Origin: Rhizobium sp. BK376
GTDB taxonomy: Bacteria > Pseudomonadota > Alphaproteobacteria > Rhizobiales > Rhizobiaceae
Direction: 5' to 3'
Assembly: GCF_004341625.1 (NCBI RefSeq)
Contig: NZ_SLZG01000003.1
Coordinates: 371,045 to 435,044 of the forward strand
DNA: 64,000 nucleotides
Below, in pieces: positions 34,577 to 44,228 of the stretch. Under the pieces are notes generated by a model. It was not told where the DNA came from and made no database searches. It worked only from the letters and a program-made list of their open reading frames with translations. How positions within the stretch are numbered: position 1 is the first letter of the stretch; each line of letters opens with the position of its first letter. A program made the position numbers and the translations under genes.

Positions 34577-34603
34577 GCGCTTATTGCGTTACAGCGAAAC
34601 GAA

Positions 34604-34639
34604 ACGAGGCAGCGCACCACTAGTCGATCGCTGCCTCGT
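34604..34639. terminator. Stem-loop between convergent genes
   Basis: Perfect 11-base arms ACGAGGCAGCG and CGCTGCCTCGT around a 14-base loop, between the stops of the MBL-fold gene (right) and the TIGR02186 gene (left). On the minus strand TTTCGTTTCG follows. Could terminate both directions. Confidence 0.65.
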
Positions 34640-34669
34640 GCGTCACTGCCGAGTTTGCGATTACGCGCT

Positions 34670-35476
34670 CTAGTTTTTCCGGAAGACGAAGCTTGCCGTC
34701 CATCCCGTGATGACGGCGAGCAATACGGCAAAGCAGCCGTAGGTGATCGGCCGCTCATGCGCGGCGTCGGTGATGGTCTGCTCGATGCCTGTCTTGATGA
34801 CGCGCAGCGGCAGGGTTCTTTCCACGACGAACTTGCCGCTCTTGAAGAGATAGGCATGGACCGTGTGCACGCCGTTCGGCACGTCGGCCGGCAGGCGCAA
34901 GGTTGCCCTGAACAGGCTGGAGCTGACGAAGCGGACGCCGGCGGGATCGCGGACATAGAGGCCTCCGGCCTCCTGCAGTCGCCGGAAGGCATCGCGGAAT
35001 TCCGTCAGGTCGCTGGCATTGTTGCTGACGAAGCCGATCGGCGTCAGCGGAATATGATCCATGCCGATGCCGTGGTCGTTGAGCGAAAGCGGCGTGGTGA
35101 TGCTGTCGATGGCGCGGGTGCTGGAAAGCGAATAGGCCTCGGGCACGCGCTCGAAAGTCATGGACCGGGTGTTGACCCAGATGCCGAAGACCCGCTCCTT
35201 TCTGCGAACAGTGGCGTTCTCCCGCGGCCCTTCCAGGACGACGACGATGTCATATTGCCCGATCGCCAGCAGCAACTGATCGGTGTTCGACAGCGCGCCA
35301 AAAATCGTCAGGTCCGCGCCGGTAAAATCGGAAGTGATGGCGATCTCGCTGGTGGAGGTGCCGATCTCCATGTCCTCGCGCGACGAGGTCGACGTTGACG
35401 GCTGGTCGAGCAGCACCTGGGCTTGCACAGCAATAGGCGCAATGAGCAGCGCAAGGGCAACCAGGACAGGACGCAT
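34670..35476 (-). CDS. TIGR02186 family membrane protein
   Basis: 268 residues, ATG at 35476 overlapping the upstream stop by one base (TGATG). Signal peptide (about 1-20), a long periplasmic beta-rich part with ERVFGIWVNTRSMTFERVPEAY, and a single C-terminal TM helix (FAVLLAVITGWTASFVF). I recognise the alphaproteobacterial TIGR02186 family, always next to a TauE/SafE permease. It probably assists that transporter. Confidence 0.85.
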   Translation of the reverse strand: MRPVLVALALLIAPIAVQAQVLLDQPSTSTSSREDMEIGTSTSEIAITSDFTGADLTIFGALSNTDQLLLAIGQYDIVVVLEGPRENATVRRKERVFGIWVNTRSMTFERVPEAYSLSSTRAIDSITTPLSLNDHGIGMDHIPLTPIGFVSNNASDLTEFRDAFRRLQEAGGLYVRDPAGVRFVSSSLFRATLRLPADVPNGVHTVHAYLFKSGKFVVERTLPLRVIKTGIEQTITDAAHERPITYGCFAVLLAVITGWTASFVFRKN

Positions 35477-36399
35477 CAACGGCCCGCCCCCTCGATGACG
35501 ACGGAATAGATATCGGCAGGTGTGACGACCAGCCCCACCGCAAGGCGAAGGCCGACGGCAAGCACCAGCAGGCCGAGAAGCGCGCGCAGCTGTTCGCCGC
35601 GCAGCCTCTGGCCGACGCGCACGCCATATTGCGCGCCGATCACGCCGGCGACCATTAGCACGAAGGCAAGCACGATATCGACCGAATAGTTCGTCGCGGC
35701 CTGCACGACGGTCGTATAGGCGGTCACGAAGATGATCTGGAACAGCGAGGTGCCGACCACGACATTGGTCGGGATGCGCAGCAGGTAGATCATGGCAGGC
35801 ACCATGATGAAGCCGCCGCCGACGCCCATGACCGAGGTGAGGATGCCGATCCCGAAGCCGAGCGCGATGACAGGAATGACGCTGAGATAGATCTTGGATT
35901 TCTTGAAGCGCATCTTCAGCGGCAGCCGGTGCACCCAGTTGTGGCCTGGCCTTCTCGCCGCGGACGGTTCGTTGCGCGCGGCGCGGCGCATGGCGTTCAG
36001 GCTCTCCCAGAGCATCAGCCCGCCGATCGTGCCGAGAAAGACGACATAGAGCAGCGAGATGATGAGATCGAGCTGGCCGATGCGTCTGAGCAGCGAGAAT
36101 ATCCAGATGCCGACGGTCGCGCCGACCAGACCGCCGATGAGCAGCACCGTGCCGAGCTTCATGTCCAGCGTGCCGCGCCGGAAATGCGTGAGCGCGCCCG
36201 AGATCGAGGAGGCAACCACCTGGTTGGCTCCCGTGGCGACCGCAACGACGGGCGGGATGTTGTAGAAGATCAGAAGCGGCGTGATGAGAAAGCCGCCACC
36301 GACGCCGAACATGCCGGACAGGAATCCGACGGCCGCACCCATGCCGAGGATGATGAAGATATTCACCGAGAGTTCGGCGATCGGCAGGTAGATTGTCAC
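35476..36399 (-). CDS. TauE/SafE family sulfite/sulfonate exporter-like permease
   Basis: 307 residues, about eight TM helices. GMFGVGGGFLITPLL and its second-half counterpart SVMGVGGGFIMVPAMIYLL are the internal TauE repeat motifs, and GANQVVASSISGALTHFRRG follows. The family moves sulfite, sulfoacetate or other organosulfur anions across the inner membrane. Translationally coupled to the TIGR02186 gene, so both act together. Confidence 0.9.
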   Translation of the reverse strand: MTIYLPIAELSVNIFIILGMGAAVGFLSGMFGVGGGFLITPLLIFYNIPPVVAVATGANQVVASSISGALTHFRRGTLDMKLGTVLLIGGLVGATVGIWIFSLLRRIGQLDLIISLLYVVFLGTIGGLMLWESLNAMRRAARNEPSAARRPGHNWVHRLPLKMRFKKSKIYLSVIPVIALGFGIGILTSVMGVGGGFIMVPAMIYLLRIPTNVVVGTSLFQIIFVTAYTTVVQAATNYSVDIVLAFVLMVAGVIGAQYGVRVGQRLRGEQLRALLGLLVLAVGLRLAVGLVVTPADIYSVVIEGAGR

Positions 36400-36690
36400 G
36401 GCCTGTCCCCGTTATCGGCGCCAGTGAGACCAGGCGCCTTTTGAATTTTCCCCGTTTGAATGACCGATCCTATCGTGAAATCATTGCCAGAGGTTTAGTA
36501 AAATGCGTTATGCCGCGGCGCGATCAGGCAAGCGCCTGTCAAGCGGCTGCAGCGCTCCCCCAGGGGGCAAGTGATTGCCACCCGCGGGCAAAATGACTGC
36601 ATGACGGAATATGACATTGAAAATTTGCGACAAGCCGCACAACCCGTGGCATAAGGGCGCCCGAAACTCCCAAGGCGACCTATCCAGACT

Positions 36691-38319
36691 ATGATCCGTA
36701 TCGAAAATATCAGCAAGCAGCTCAGCCACCGCATTCTCTTCATCGAAGCGTCAGCAGCCCTCAACAAGGGCGAGAAGATCGGTCTCGTCGGCCCGAACGG
36801 CGCCGGCAAGACCACGGTTTTTCGGATGATCAACGGCGAAGAGCTTCCCGACGAGGGGCAGGTGGCGGTCGAGCGCGGCGTCACCATCGGCTATTTCAAC
36901 CAGGATGTCGGCGAGATGTCCGGGCAGAGCGCGGTTTCGGCCGTCATGGATGGCGCAGGCCCCGTCAGCGTCGTTGCTGCCGAATTGCGCGAGCTGGAAG
37001 CCGAGATGGTCGATCCGGATAAGCTCGACGAGATGGACCGGATCATAGAGCGTTACGGCGAGGTGCAGGCGCGCTATGAAGAGCTCGACGGCTACGCCCT
37101 GGAGGGCCGCGCCCGCGAGGTTCTGGCGGGCCTGAGCTTCAGCCAGGAAATGATGGACGGCGATGTCGGCAAGCTGTCGGGCGGCTGGAAGATGCGCGTG
37201 GCGCTCGGCCGCATCCTCCTCATGCGCCCCGACGTCATGCTTCTCGACGAACCGAGCAACCATCTGGATCTCGAAAGCCTGATCTGGCTGGAGCAGTTCC
37301 TGAAGGATTATGACGGCGCATTGCTGATGACCTCGCACGACCGCGAGTTCATGAACCGCATCGTCACCAAGGTCATCGAAATCGACGGCGGCACGCTCAC
37401 CAGCTTTTCCGGCGACTATGAATTCTACGAGCAGCAGCGGGCGCAGAACGAAAGGCAGCAGCAGGCGCAGTTCGAGCGCCAGCAGGCGATGCTTGCCAAG
37501 GAAATCAAGTTTATCGAGCGCTTCAAGGCGCGCGCCTCGCATGCCTCGCAGGTGCAGAGCCGCGTTAAGAAACTGGAGAAGATCGACCGCGTCGAGCCGC
37601 CGAAGCGCCGCCAGACGGTCGCCTTCGAATTCCAGCCCGCGCCGCGCTCAGGCGAAGACGTGGTCAGCCTGAAGAACGTGCACAAGAAATATGGCAGCCG
37701 CAGCATCTACGAGGGCCTCGATTTCGTCGTGCGCCGTCGCGAGCGCTGGTGCATCATGGGCATCAACGGCGCCGGCAAGTCGACGCTTCTGAAGCTGGTG
37801 ACGGGGTCGACCGAGCCGGACCAGGGCAGCGTCGCCCTCGGCGCCAGCGTCAAGATGGGCTATTTCGCCCAGCACGCTATGGACCTGCTGGATGGCGAGC
37901 GCACCGTGTTCCAGTCGCTGGAGGACGCGTTTCCGCAGGCAGGACAGGGGCCGCTGCGCGCGCTGGCCGGCTGCTTCGGCTTTTCCGGCGACGATGTCGA
38001 AAAGAGATGCCGGGTCCTGTCGGGCGGCGAGAAGGCGCGCCTCGTCATGGCGATCATGCTCTTCGACCCGCCGAACCTGCTCGTTCTCGACGAGCCCACC
38101 AACCACCTCGACCTCGACACCAAGGAAATGCTCATCAAGGCGCTGTCCGAGTATGAGGGCACGATGCTCTTCGTCTCGCACGATCGCCATTTCCTGGCTG
38201 CACTCTCCAACCGCGTGCTCGAACTGACGCCAGAGGGCATCCACCAATATGGCGGCGGCTACACGGAATATGTCGAGCGCACCGGCTACGAGGCTCCCGG
38301 CCTGCCGTTAGCCCGCTAA
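36691..38319 (+). CDS. ABC-F family ATPase
   Basis: 542 residues with two ABC domains and no membrane segment. First half: Walker A GPNGAGKT (34-41), signature LSGGWKMRVAL, Walker B VMLLDEPSNHLDLES. Second half: GINGAGKST, LSGGEKARLVMA, LLVLDEPTNHLDL. Linker KEIKFIERFKARASHASQVQSRVKKLEKI is the charged helical arm that reaches the ribosome P/E site. This is the YbiT/EttA-type group acting in translation or ribosome rescue rather than transport. Not obviously linked to neighbours. Confidence 0.93.
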   Translation: MIRIENISKQLSHRILFIEASAALNKGEKIGLVGPNGAGKTTVFRMINGEELPDEGQVAVERGVTIGYFNQDVGEMSGQSAVSAVMDGAGPVSVVAAELRELEAEMVDPDKLDEMDRIIERYGEVQARYEELDGYALEGRAREVLAGLSFSQEMMDGDVGKLSGGWKMRVALGRILLMRPDVMLLDEPSNHLDLESLIWLEQFLKDYDGALLMTSHDREFMNRIVTKVIEIDGGTLTSFSGDYEFYEQQRAQNERQQQAQFERQQAMLAKEIKFIERFKARASHASQVQSRVKKLEKIDRVEPPKRRQTVAFEFQPAPRSGEDVVSLKNVHKKYGSRSIYEGLDFVVRRRERWCIMGINGAGKSTLLKLVTGSTEPDQGSVALGASVKMGYFAQHAMDLLDGERTVFQSLEDAFPQAGQGPLRALAGCFGFSGDDVEKRCRVLSGGEKARLVMAIMLFDPPNLLVLDEPTNHLDLDTKEMLIKALSEYEGTMLFVSHDRHFLAALSNRVLELTPEGIHQYGGGYTEYVERTGYEAPGLPLAR

Positions 38320-38364
38320 TAAGATCGAGAGGCCGGCGCGATCAGCCGGCTTCGCTTCCCCGTC

Positions 38365-38706
38365 TCAGCGATTGTTGCCGCCCCAGGATTGCAGGCAGGA
38401 AATGACTGCGCATCCGCCGTCGCGGCTCGGGATAACAGATTGCCTTGCTTCCGTCCCGGTGCCGCAGAGGGAGCCATTGCTCACATAGCGATCGTAAAGC
38501 TGCGCTCCGCTCCTCGATGGATAGCGGAAGATGACTGCCCGCTCCTTGTCGAGAGTGTCCTGGATGGCCGAACATGTCATGGACCCGGAGTTGTATCGGC
38601 TGATGGCAAGCGCATCGCCAGCCGGAAACGCGAGTACCGCCGCCAGATAGCCCGCGCGACTGCAGAGCAGACGCTGCAGTCGAAGACGCTTTGATATTGC
38701 AGACAT
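38365..38706 (-). CDS. Small exported cysteine-rich protein, function unknown
   Basis: 113 residues from the ATG at 38706 (AGGAAAG upstream); a longer reading adds 61 residues with no ribosome site. After a basic, hydrophobic N-terminus (signal-like, to about 34), the mature part has RYNSGSMTCSAIQ and YDRYVSNGSLCGTG, then GGCAVISCLQS. I recall the RYNS/YDRYVSxxxxC pattern in small rhizobial secreted proteins; cysteines probably form disulphides. No function known. Confidence 0.6.
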   Translation of the reverse strand: MSAISKRLRLQRLLCSRAGYLAAVLAFPAGDALAISRYNSGSMTCSAIQDTLDKERAVIFRYPSRSGAQLYDRYVSNGSLCGTGTEARQSVIPSRDGGCAVISCLQSWGGNNR

Positions 38707-39068
38707 AAGGCTTTCCTTCCGCGCAATGATCGTGGTCGAGCGCAGCTGGGGCGGCGCTGCGATCTTCAATGACAAATAGAAAACCGCTCCAGAAATCCAG
38801 ATCGCAGGAATCGCAGCAAACGGACTAGCTGAACACGTTTTCGTGCGCGCAGGGAGGTCCACGACGCATATGTATTCCAGAAAAAGCATCAGAGTGGCGC
38901 AGTATATCTTGAATTAAATTGAAATTGATTAAAATTTTACCAATTAAAAATTAACGTTACTATTAATACTGAAGTATTGCTCCGTACAATACTATTGCCT
39001 TTAACCGATCGTTTACATAATCGTTCGCCCATTAACGGTTTGTTAAGCGTTACCGGAGAGGCCCCAAA
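38707..39068. other. AT-rich promoter region between divergent genes
   Basis: 362 bases, strikingly AT-rich from about 38895 to 39000 (runs of AATTAAA-like sequence), upstream of the repeat-protein gene. It contains the CtrA box listed separately. An AT-rich, probably bent stretch and a CtrA site together suggest a strongly regulated promoter for the rightward gene. Confidence 0.6.
39032..39046 (+). promoter_or_regulatory. Perfect CtrA box
   Basis: TTAA-CGGTTTG-TTAA exactly fits the alphaproteobacterial CtrA consensus TTAA-N7-TTAA. It lies 22 bases upstream of the ATG of the His/Gly/Asp repeat protein, a position where CtrA could act directly on transcription. A ribosome site GGAGAGG lies between it and the start. 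Confidence 0.65.
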
Positions 39069-40097
39069 ATGAAACGTCATGGTATTTTGATTGCAGCAAG
39101 CATTGCACTTTTGATGGGCGGCAGCAGCCTGGCACAGGCGCGGACGGCCAATTGCTCGGATGCCGGAGCGGGATCCGTAGAATGCGTGGTCAATCGGCCG
39201 GTGAACACAATTCCGGCGGCCAAGGGATTTGAAGACTTCGGTAGCCGGAATGGGCGCGGTCCCAATTCCGGCAGCTCGACCGGCGGCAAGACCTCCGGCA
39301 ATGACAGCGCATCCAATTCAGCCGGCGACAAGGGATCCTCGAACGACGACAAGGGCGGCGGCAACAGCCAGGGCAATGGCGACCAGGGCAACGGCAACCA
39401 AAGTGGTGGCGACCAGGGCAAGGGTGATCAAGGCGATGGTGACCACGGCAAGGGCGACCATGGCCACGGCGACCACGGCAAGGGCGACCACGGCAAGGGC
39501 GACCACGGCAAGGGCGACCATGGCAAGGGCGACCACGGCCACGGCGACCACGGCAAGGGTGATCACGGCAAGGGTGACCACGGCAAGGGCGACCATGGCC
39601 ACGGCGACCATGGCCACGGCGACCACGGCAAGGGCGACCACGGCAAGGGTGACCACGGCAAGGGCGACCACGGCAAGGGTGACCACGGCAAGGGCGATCA
39701 CGGCAAGGGTGATCACGGCAAGGGCGACCACGGCAAGGGTGATCACGGCAAGGGCGACCACGGCAAGGGTGACCACGGCAAGGGTGATCACGGCAAGGGC
39801 GACCACGGCAAGGGCGACCACGGCAAGGGCGACCATGGCAAGGGCGACCACGGCCACGGCGACCACGGCAAGGGCGACCACGGCAAGGGTGATCACGGCA
39901 AGGGCGACCACGGCCACGGCGACCACGGCAAGGGCGACCACGGCAAGGGTGACCACGGCAAGGGCGACCACGGCAAGGGCGACCATGGCAAGGGCGACCA
40001 TGGCAAGGGCGACCATGGCAAGGGCGACCATGGCAAGGGCGACCATGGCAAGGGTGACCACGGCCAGAACAGCGGTAGCGGTCACACCCCGCTCTGA
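39069..40097 (+). CDS. Secreted Gly-Asp-His-Gly-Lys repeat protein
   Basis: 342 residues. Signal peptide 1-24 (ending AQA-R), a Ser/Asn/Gly-rich region to residue 123, then residues 124-333 made only of five-residue units G-D-H-G-[K/H/Q], 42 of them, and a 9-residue tail. About one residue in five of the array is His and another fifth Asp, so the protein could bind transition metals or act as a hydrated surface polymer or matrix protein. No cell-wall anchor is visible. A CtrA box controls the promoter region. No homologue recognised; repeats of this kind are fast-evolving and length-variable. Confidence 0.85.
   Translation: MKRHGILIAASIALLMGGSSLAQARTANCSDAGAGSVECVVNRPVNTIPAAKGFEDFGSRNGRGPNSGSSTGGKTSGNDSASNSAGDKGSSNDDKGGGNSQGNGDQGNGNQSGGDQGKGDQGDGDHGKGDHGHGDHGKGDHGKGDHGKGDHGKGDHGHGDHGKGDHGKGDHGKGDHGHGDHGHGDHGKGDHGKGDHGKGDHGKGDHGKGDHGKGDHGKGDHGKGDHGKGDHGKGDHGKGDHGKGDHGKGDHGKGDHGKGDHGHGDHGKGDHGKGDHGKGDHGHGDHGKGDHGKGDHGKGDHGKGDHGKGDHGKGDHGKGDHGKGDHGKGDHGQNSGSGHTPL
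39438..40067 (+). repeat. 42 tandem copies of a 15-bp coding repeat
   Basis: 630 bases divisible into 42 units of 15 bases, each encoding G-D-H-G-K, six with a terminal His instead of Lys and the last with Gln. Units differ mainly at silent sites (GGC/GGT, GAC/GAT, CAC/CAT), forming higher-order blocks, consistent with slippage or unequal exchange. The reading frame on the opposite strand is also open, purely because of the period. Confidence 0.97.
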
Positions 40098-40223
40098 TTG
40101 CCGCACCGCACCGCCGGAAGTGAAGAGCGCTTATCGGCCGGCTTGAGTTGCGAGCCGACACCGACCGGAAATCATGATGCGCGCGAAGGGAGACCGTCGC
40201 GAGCAGGGCCGCTTGACATGCAC

Positions 40224-40258
40224 AAAGGCCCGGCGGAGGATTCCGACCGGGCCTTTTT
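40224..40258. terminator. Bidirectional terminator between repeat gene and podJ
   Basis: Stem AAAGGCCCGG (40224-40233) with CCGGGCCTTT (40247-40256), 13-base loop, T-run on both strands. It separates the rightward repeat-protein gene and the leftward podJ. Confidence 0.85.
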
Positions 40259-40277
40259 GGGTAGAGCGCAATAGCGC

Positions 40278-43200
40278 TTACTTGTTCTTGGCCAGCAATG
40301 CCTTGACGACCTTGTCCGTCACCTTGCCGTCAGGCTCCATGCCGATCGACTTCTGGAAGCTCTTCAGCGCGGCGACCGTCTTTTCGCCCATCGAGCCATC
40401 CGGCGGGCCGGCGTCGAAGCCGTTATTGTTGAGGATGGCCTGGATGTTGCGGATCGCCTTCTTCATGTCGACCGAGGCGGTGTGGACGCCCTTGCCGGTC
40501 CAATCGTCGGGAATGTCGGCGCTGTTGGCCTTGCTGTCGACCGGCTGCGGCTTCCAGGTGTCGACCGCGGTGCGGGCGGCGTTCAGCTGGTCCGGTTTCA
40601 TGGCGTTGGCGACTTCGTCGCGCTTCTGCGCCGCATCCTTGTCGCCGCCCTTGGCTGCAATGGCGAACCACTTGTAGGATTGGCCGAGATCCTGCTTCAC
40701 GCCGTTTCCGCGGGCATAAAGGATCGCAAGGTTGAACTGGCTGTCCGATATGCCGAGATTGGCGGCCTTCGTGAACCAGTCGGCCGCCGTATTGTAGTCC
40801 TGCGGGCCGGTAGCGCCTGACGCATACAGGACTGCGAGGTTGTGCATCGCGCTGGCATTGCCGGCATTGGCGGCGCGCTCATAATAATCCTTGGCCTTGG
40901 CAAGGTCGCGATCGACGCCGTTGCCCTTCTCATAAAGGCTGGCCAGGCGATATTGCGCCGGCGCAAAGCCGCGATCGGCCGAAAGCTGGTACCAGCTGGC
41001 TGCCTGCTTCATGTCCGCCGGCACGCCGCGGCCGTCTGTGAAGAGCGCGCCGACTTCAAAGAGCGCCAGCGGATCGCCGTTCTTTGCCGCATCGGCAAGC
41101 GCAGGCGGCTGGATGGTGCTGGGAACGATGATCGACGGCTGGGCAGGAGCGCCGGGTGCCGTTGCCGTCGTTGCTGCCGGAGCGGCTGCCTGCGGTGCGG
41201 CGGCCGTGACATCAGGGGCAGCCGGCGCCGGCGTGCTGGGCACAAAGCCGGATGCGCCCTGCGCAGGGGCCGCAGCGCTAGGCGGCGTGAACGTCTCGCC
41301 CCCGGCATCGAGCGGGCTTGCCGACGTCAGGTGATTTTCCGTTCCAGCCGGAGGGACGCCAACGGGCGGCTGGGCAGCCGGCAGCTGTACGTTCTCATCG
41401 ATCGAGGGCGGCATTGCGGCTACATTGCCGAGATTGGCCTGAGCTACCGGTGCCGTTGGCGTAGCGACGGGCTTCGCCGGGTTCTCGGTGGCCGAGGTCA
41501 GGGCGGAGATTTCAGCCGGCGGCGGCGCTTTCTTGCCATGCGTCAGCGTGTTGACGAGCGGGAAGGCCATGATCGCTAGAAGCGCTGCGCCGATGGCAAG
41601 CAGGATAGGCCGGCGGAAGCGCGAGAATGCCTTGCCGCCTTTGTTGCCGCCGTCCTTGGCGTTGGGCGAGATGCGCTGCGTCTGGTCCACTTCCATTGCA
41701 GCCGCCTGTGCGGCGCGACGGGCAGCGGCGATATAGTCGGCACGTTCGCTTTCGCTCGGGGCCTTGGCATTGCCGGAACGGGCCGCCGTCTGGCTGGCGC
41801 GGACGCGCTCGAGGATCTTGCGAACATCAGGCGCGCCCGAGCCCGGCTCCAGCAACTCGTTGGCTTCCTCCGACGGCATGACATCGACCGGATCGATCGA
41901 GGGGGCCGGATCGATCATAGGGCGCTCGCCGGTTACAGCAGCCGGTTCCGCGGCCTTGCGGCCGGAGAGAAACCGCTTTCCGAGGCTGGCGAACAGGCTG
42001 GACTTGATGCCGGCCTTCTTTGCTTCCGCCTTGATTTCCGCCATCGCTGCGGCGTCCATCGCCGTGCTCGCAGCGGCAGCTGCCATCGACGCTGCAACCG
42101 GCTGTTCCGCGACCGTCGAGGTGCGGATGATCGGGGCCGGGCGCACCGGGGCAGCCGTCATGACCGGCGCGTTTGCCGCGCTCGCATAGGCCTGATGGCT
42201 CTGCTCTTCCTCGACATGAAACGGATCGACATTGTATTCGGCTGCCGGCATGCGCGGCGCGGGCCGGCTGCTTTCCCGGCTTGTTTCCATGTGGTCCAGC
42301 CGGTCGGCGATCTGTACGAGCGTGCCGTGCAGCGCTTCGAAGGTCCGATGCGTCCGCTCGTCGCTGTTGCGGCTGATATCCTCGAGATGCCGCAGATCTT
42401 CGGCAAGTGCCGCGATCGCCGACATGTCGGCGGCCGGGACGGCACTGCCGCCAAGCGTTCCATTGCGGGAATAGGCCTCGACGACAGCTTCCGCCGCCTG
42501 CCGGGCCGCCTCGATAATATATTCGTCGCTGGTCGCCATATAGTCTTCGAGCGCGCCCATGCGGCGGTCGAACTCGGCGGGGAACTCGCCGCCGGCGTCG
42601 CCGCGCGGTTCGCTGATCATCCGGGAGAGATAGGCGATCTGCTCCTCCAGACCGCGCAGCGCATGCGAATCCGTCGGGGCTGCGGCCGTGCTGGCCTCAA
42701 GTCTGTCGGCGATATCGGCGAGCCGGCTTTCCAGCCGGTAGACCACATCCTCATCGAGGGCCGAGGCGGGAGGTGCGGGCTGGAAATCGATCGCTTCGAT
42801 ACGGCGGGCGAGGTAGTCGAGGCGTTCCGCCAGCACATCGTTGACCGAGCCATGCTCGAGCGCGTCGATCTTCTGCGAGATATCGGCAAGATGACGCGTC
42901 AGGTCCGGCTGCGGTTCTGCTTTCTGCGAGCGCTCCATCAGGTAGGAGAGCTGGTCGAGGCGCTCTTCGAGCTTTGCGACCGATTCCCCGTTGCCGAGTT
43001 CCTCGATGCGCATGGTCAGCGCTTCGATCCGGTGCGCGAGGTCGTCGACCGGCTGCTGCTGCGCGGTCTGGCGGCCCATGAGGTCGATCTGGTCGCCGAG
43101 ATTGGCAAGGCGGCCTTCCAGACGCTGGATCAGCATGGGATCGGCGGCATTCGCGGCTGTCCGGCCGGTGGCGGCAATGGCCCGGCTGATCTCGTCCAGC

Positions 43201-44228
43201 CGCATGTCGATTGCGGAGAATTGTTCGCTGAGCGCGACGCCCTGCGGCTGCATCATATTGCCAAGCTGCTCCATGGCCGTGGCGATGGAGATCAGCTTCT
43301 GTTCCAGCGCATGCACGGCCGGGCTGTCATTCATGCCGCCGAGCTGGCGCTTCATGTCGTCGAGACGATAGGCAAGAGAAACCAGCTCTTCCTGCAGGCC
43401 CGATGTATCGAGCGCCTGCAGCCGGTCTTCGATGCCGTCCCAGCGGTTTTCCATGCCGCGCACGGAATCCTCGCGGGCAAGCCCGTCCATCAGCGAGCGC
43501 AGTTCTTCAAATTCCGTTTTCAGCCCTGCCGTTTCCGGCGCCCCGCCCGTATGACCGAGCTGGTTGATGCTCTCGGCAAGCCGCGCCAGGTCGTCACGCA
43601 CGTCGCCGGCGAAGTTGCGATCCTCGGCATTGGCCTTGATGGCGCGGATTTCTGCCCTGAGCGCGCTCATCTCGCGCCCGACGCCGTCGGCGATATCCTG
43701 CTTCAGGTCCTTGCGGAGGCTGACGAGAGCCTGCGCGATCTCTGTCATCGCATCCGGGTTTGCAAGCGGGCTTGCCGGGCGCTGCGGGGCAGGCGCGGCC
43801 GTTCGCTGCGCCGGCCGCTCGAAGGAGCGCGAAGCAAAGGACTGCGGTTCGGGATGGGAAGGCTCGTCGTGGCGGCTATAGCTGCGTTCGCGGCTCGCCT
43901 CAAGCGCGCGCTGGCGCTGGCGGATTTCCGTGAGCGGGTCGGGCCGGCTGATGGGCTCCGGGCGCTGCTCGGCGCGAGCCGGCCGTTCCTGGCCGCGGCT
44001 GCCATAGGCGTCGCGTTCGCCGCGGGCTGCCATCGGCGCCCTTTCGGCATAGGCCACGCGATCGGTAGCGGCAGCATAGGCAGGCGCCGTGCGCTGGCGT
44101 GCGTCGTGCACGCCACCTGATCCCATCAGTCCCTCGATACGAGCTTCCAGTCCCTCGATCGTGCGGCTCAACGCATCGAGAGAGGTCCTGTCGCTCATGC
44201 CGGGAGGATTTGATCGCGATCCGCTCAT
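40278..44228 (-). CDS. podJ: Polar organising protein PodJ-like
   Basis: 1316 residues. N-terminal start MSGSRSNPPGMSDRTSLDAL with a long, predicted coiled-coil cytoplasmic part (to about 870), one TM helix (about 875-895, LLAIGAALLAIMAFPLV), a Pro/Ala-rich periplasmic linker, Sel1-type helical repeats (about 1060-1195, GDPLALFEVGALFTDGRG and following) and a C-terminal peptidoglycan-binding domain (about 1256-1312, DAGPPDGSMGEKTVAALKSF). This is the architecture of PodJ, which marks the old or new pole and recruits cell-cycle kinases in Caulobacter and Agrobacterium. The assignment is by architecture and recalled N-terminus, not by search. Confidence 0.88.
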   Translation of the reverse strand: MSGSRSNPPGMSDRTSLDALSRTIEGLEARIEGLMGSGGVHDARQRTAPAYAAATDRVAYAERAPMAARGERDAYGSRGQERPARAEQRPEPISRPDPLTEIRQRQRALEASRERSYSRHDEPSHPEPQSFASRSFERPAQRTAAPAPQRPASPLANPDAMTEIAQALVSLRKDLKQDIADGVGREMSALRAEIRAIKANAEDRNFAGDVRDDLARLAESINQLGHTGGAPETAGLKTEFEELRSLMDGLAREDSVRGMENRWDGIEDRLQALDTSGLQEELVSLAYRLDDMKRQLGGMNDSPAVHALEQKLISIATAMEQLGNMMQPQGVALSEQFSAIDMRLDEISRAIAATGRTAANAADPMLIQRLEGRLANLGDQIDLMGRQTAQQQPVDDLAHRIEALTMRIEELGNGESVAKLEERLDQLSYLMERSQKAEPQPDLTRHLADISQKIDALEHGSVNDVLAERLDYLARRIEAIDFQPAPPASALDEDVVYRLESRLADIADRLEASTAAAPTDSHALRGLEEQIAYLSRMISEPRGDAGGEFPAEFDRRMGALEDYMATSDEYIIEAARQAAEAVVEAYSRNGTLGGSAVPAADMSAIAALAEDLRHLEDISRNSDERTHRTFEALHGTLVQIADRLDHMETSRESSRPAPRMPAAEYNVDPFHVEEEQSHQAYASAANAPVMTAAPVRPAPIIRTSTVAEQPVAASMAAAAASTAMDAAAMAEIKAEAKKAGIKSSLFASLGKRFLSGRKAAEPAAVTGERPMIDPAPSIDPVDVMPSEEANELLEPGSGAPDVRKILERVRASQTAARSGNAKAPSESERADYIAAARRAAQAAAMEVDQTQRISPNAKDGGNKGGKAFSRFRRPILLAIGAALLAIMAFPLVNTLTHGKKAPPPAEISALTSATENPAKPVATPTAPVAQANLGNVAAMPPSIDENVQLPAAQPPVGVPPAGTENHLTSASPLDAGGETFTPPSAAAPAQGASGFVPSTPAPAAPDVTAAAPQAAAPAATTATAPGAPAQPSIIVPSTIQPPALADAAKNGDPLALFEVGALFTDGRGVPADMKQAASWYQLSADRGFAPAQYRLASLYEKGNGVDRDLAKAKDYYERAANAGNASAMHNLAVLYASGATGPQDYNTAADWFTKAANLGISDSQFNLAILYARGNGVKQDLGQSYKWFAIAAKGGDKDAAQKRDEVANAMKPDQLNAARTAVDTWKPQPVDSKANSADIPDDWTGKGVHTASVDMKKAIRNIQAILNNNGFDAGPPDGSMGEKTVAALKSFQKSIGMEPDGKVTDKVVKALLAKNK

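Noticed and set aside
39438-40067. Possible CRISPR-like array
   Set aside because: Units are contiguous, 15 bases long, without spacers, and encode a continuous protein repeat.
39190-40161. Long minus-strand frames through the tandem repeat (323 and 262 residues)
   Set aside because: The 15-base period with no stop on either strand keeps several frames open; the antisense products are Arg/Cys- or Ala/Val-rich with no start signals.
42195-44120. 641-residue plus-strand frame opposite podJ
   Set aside because: Arg/Leu-rich antisense shadow; podJ on the minus strand has a coherent domain order.
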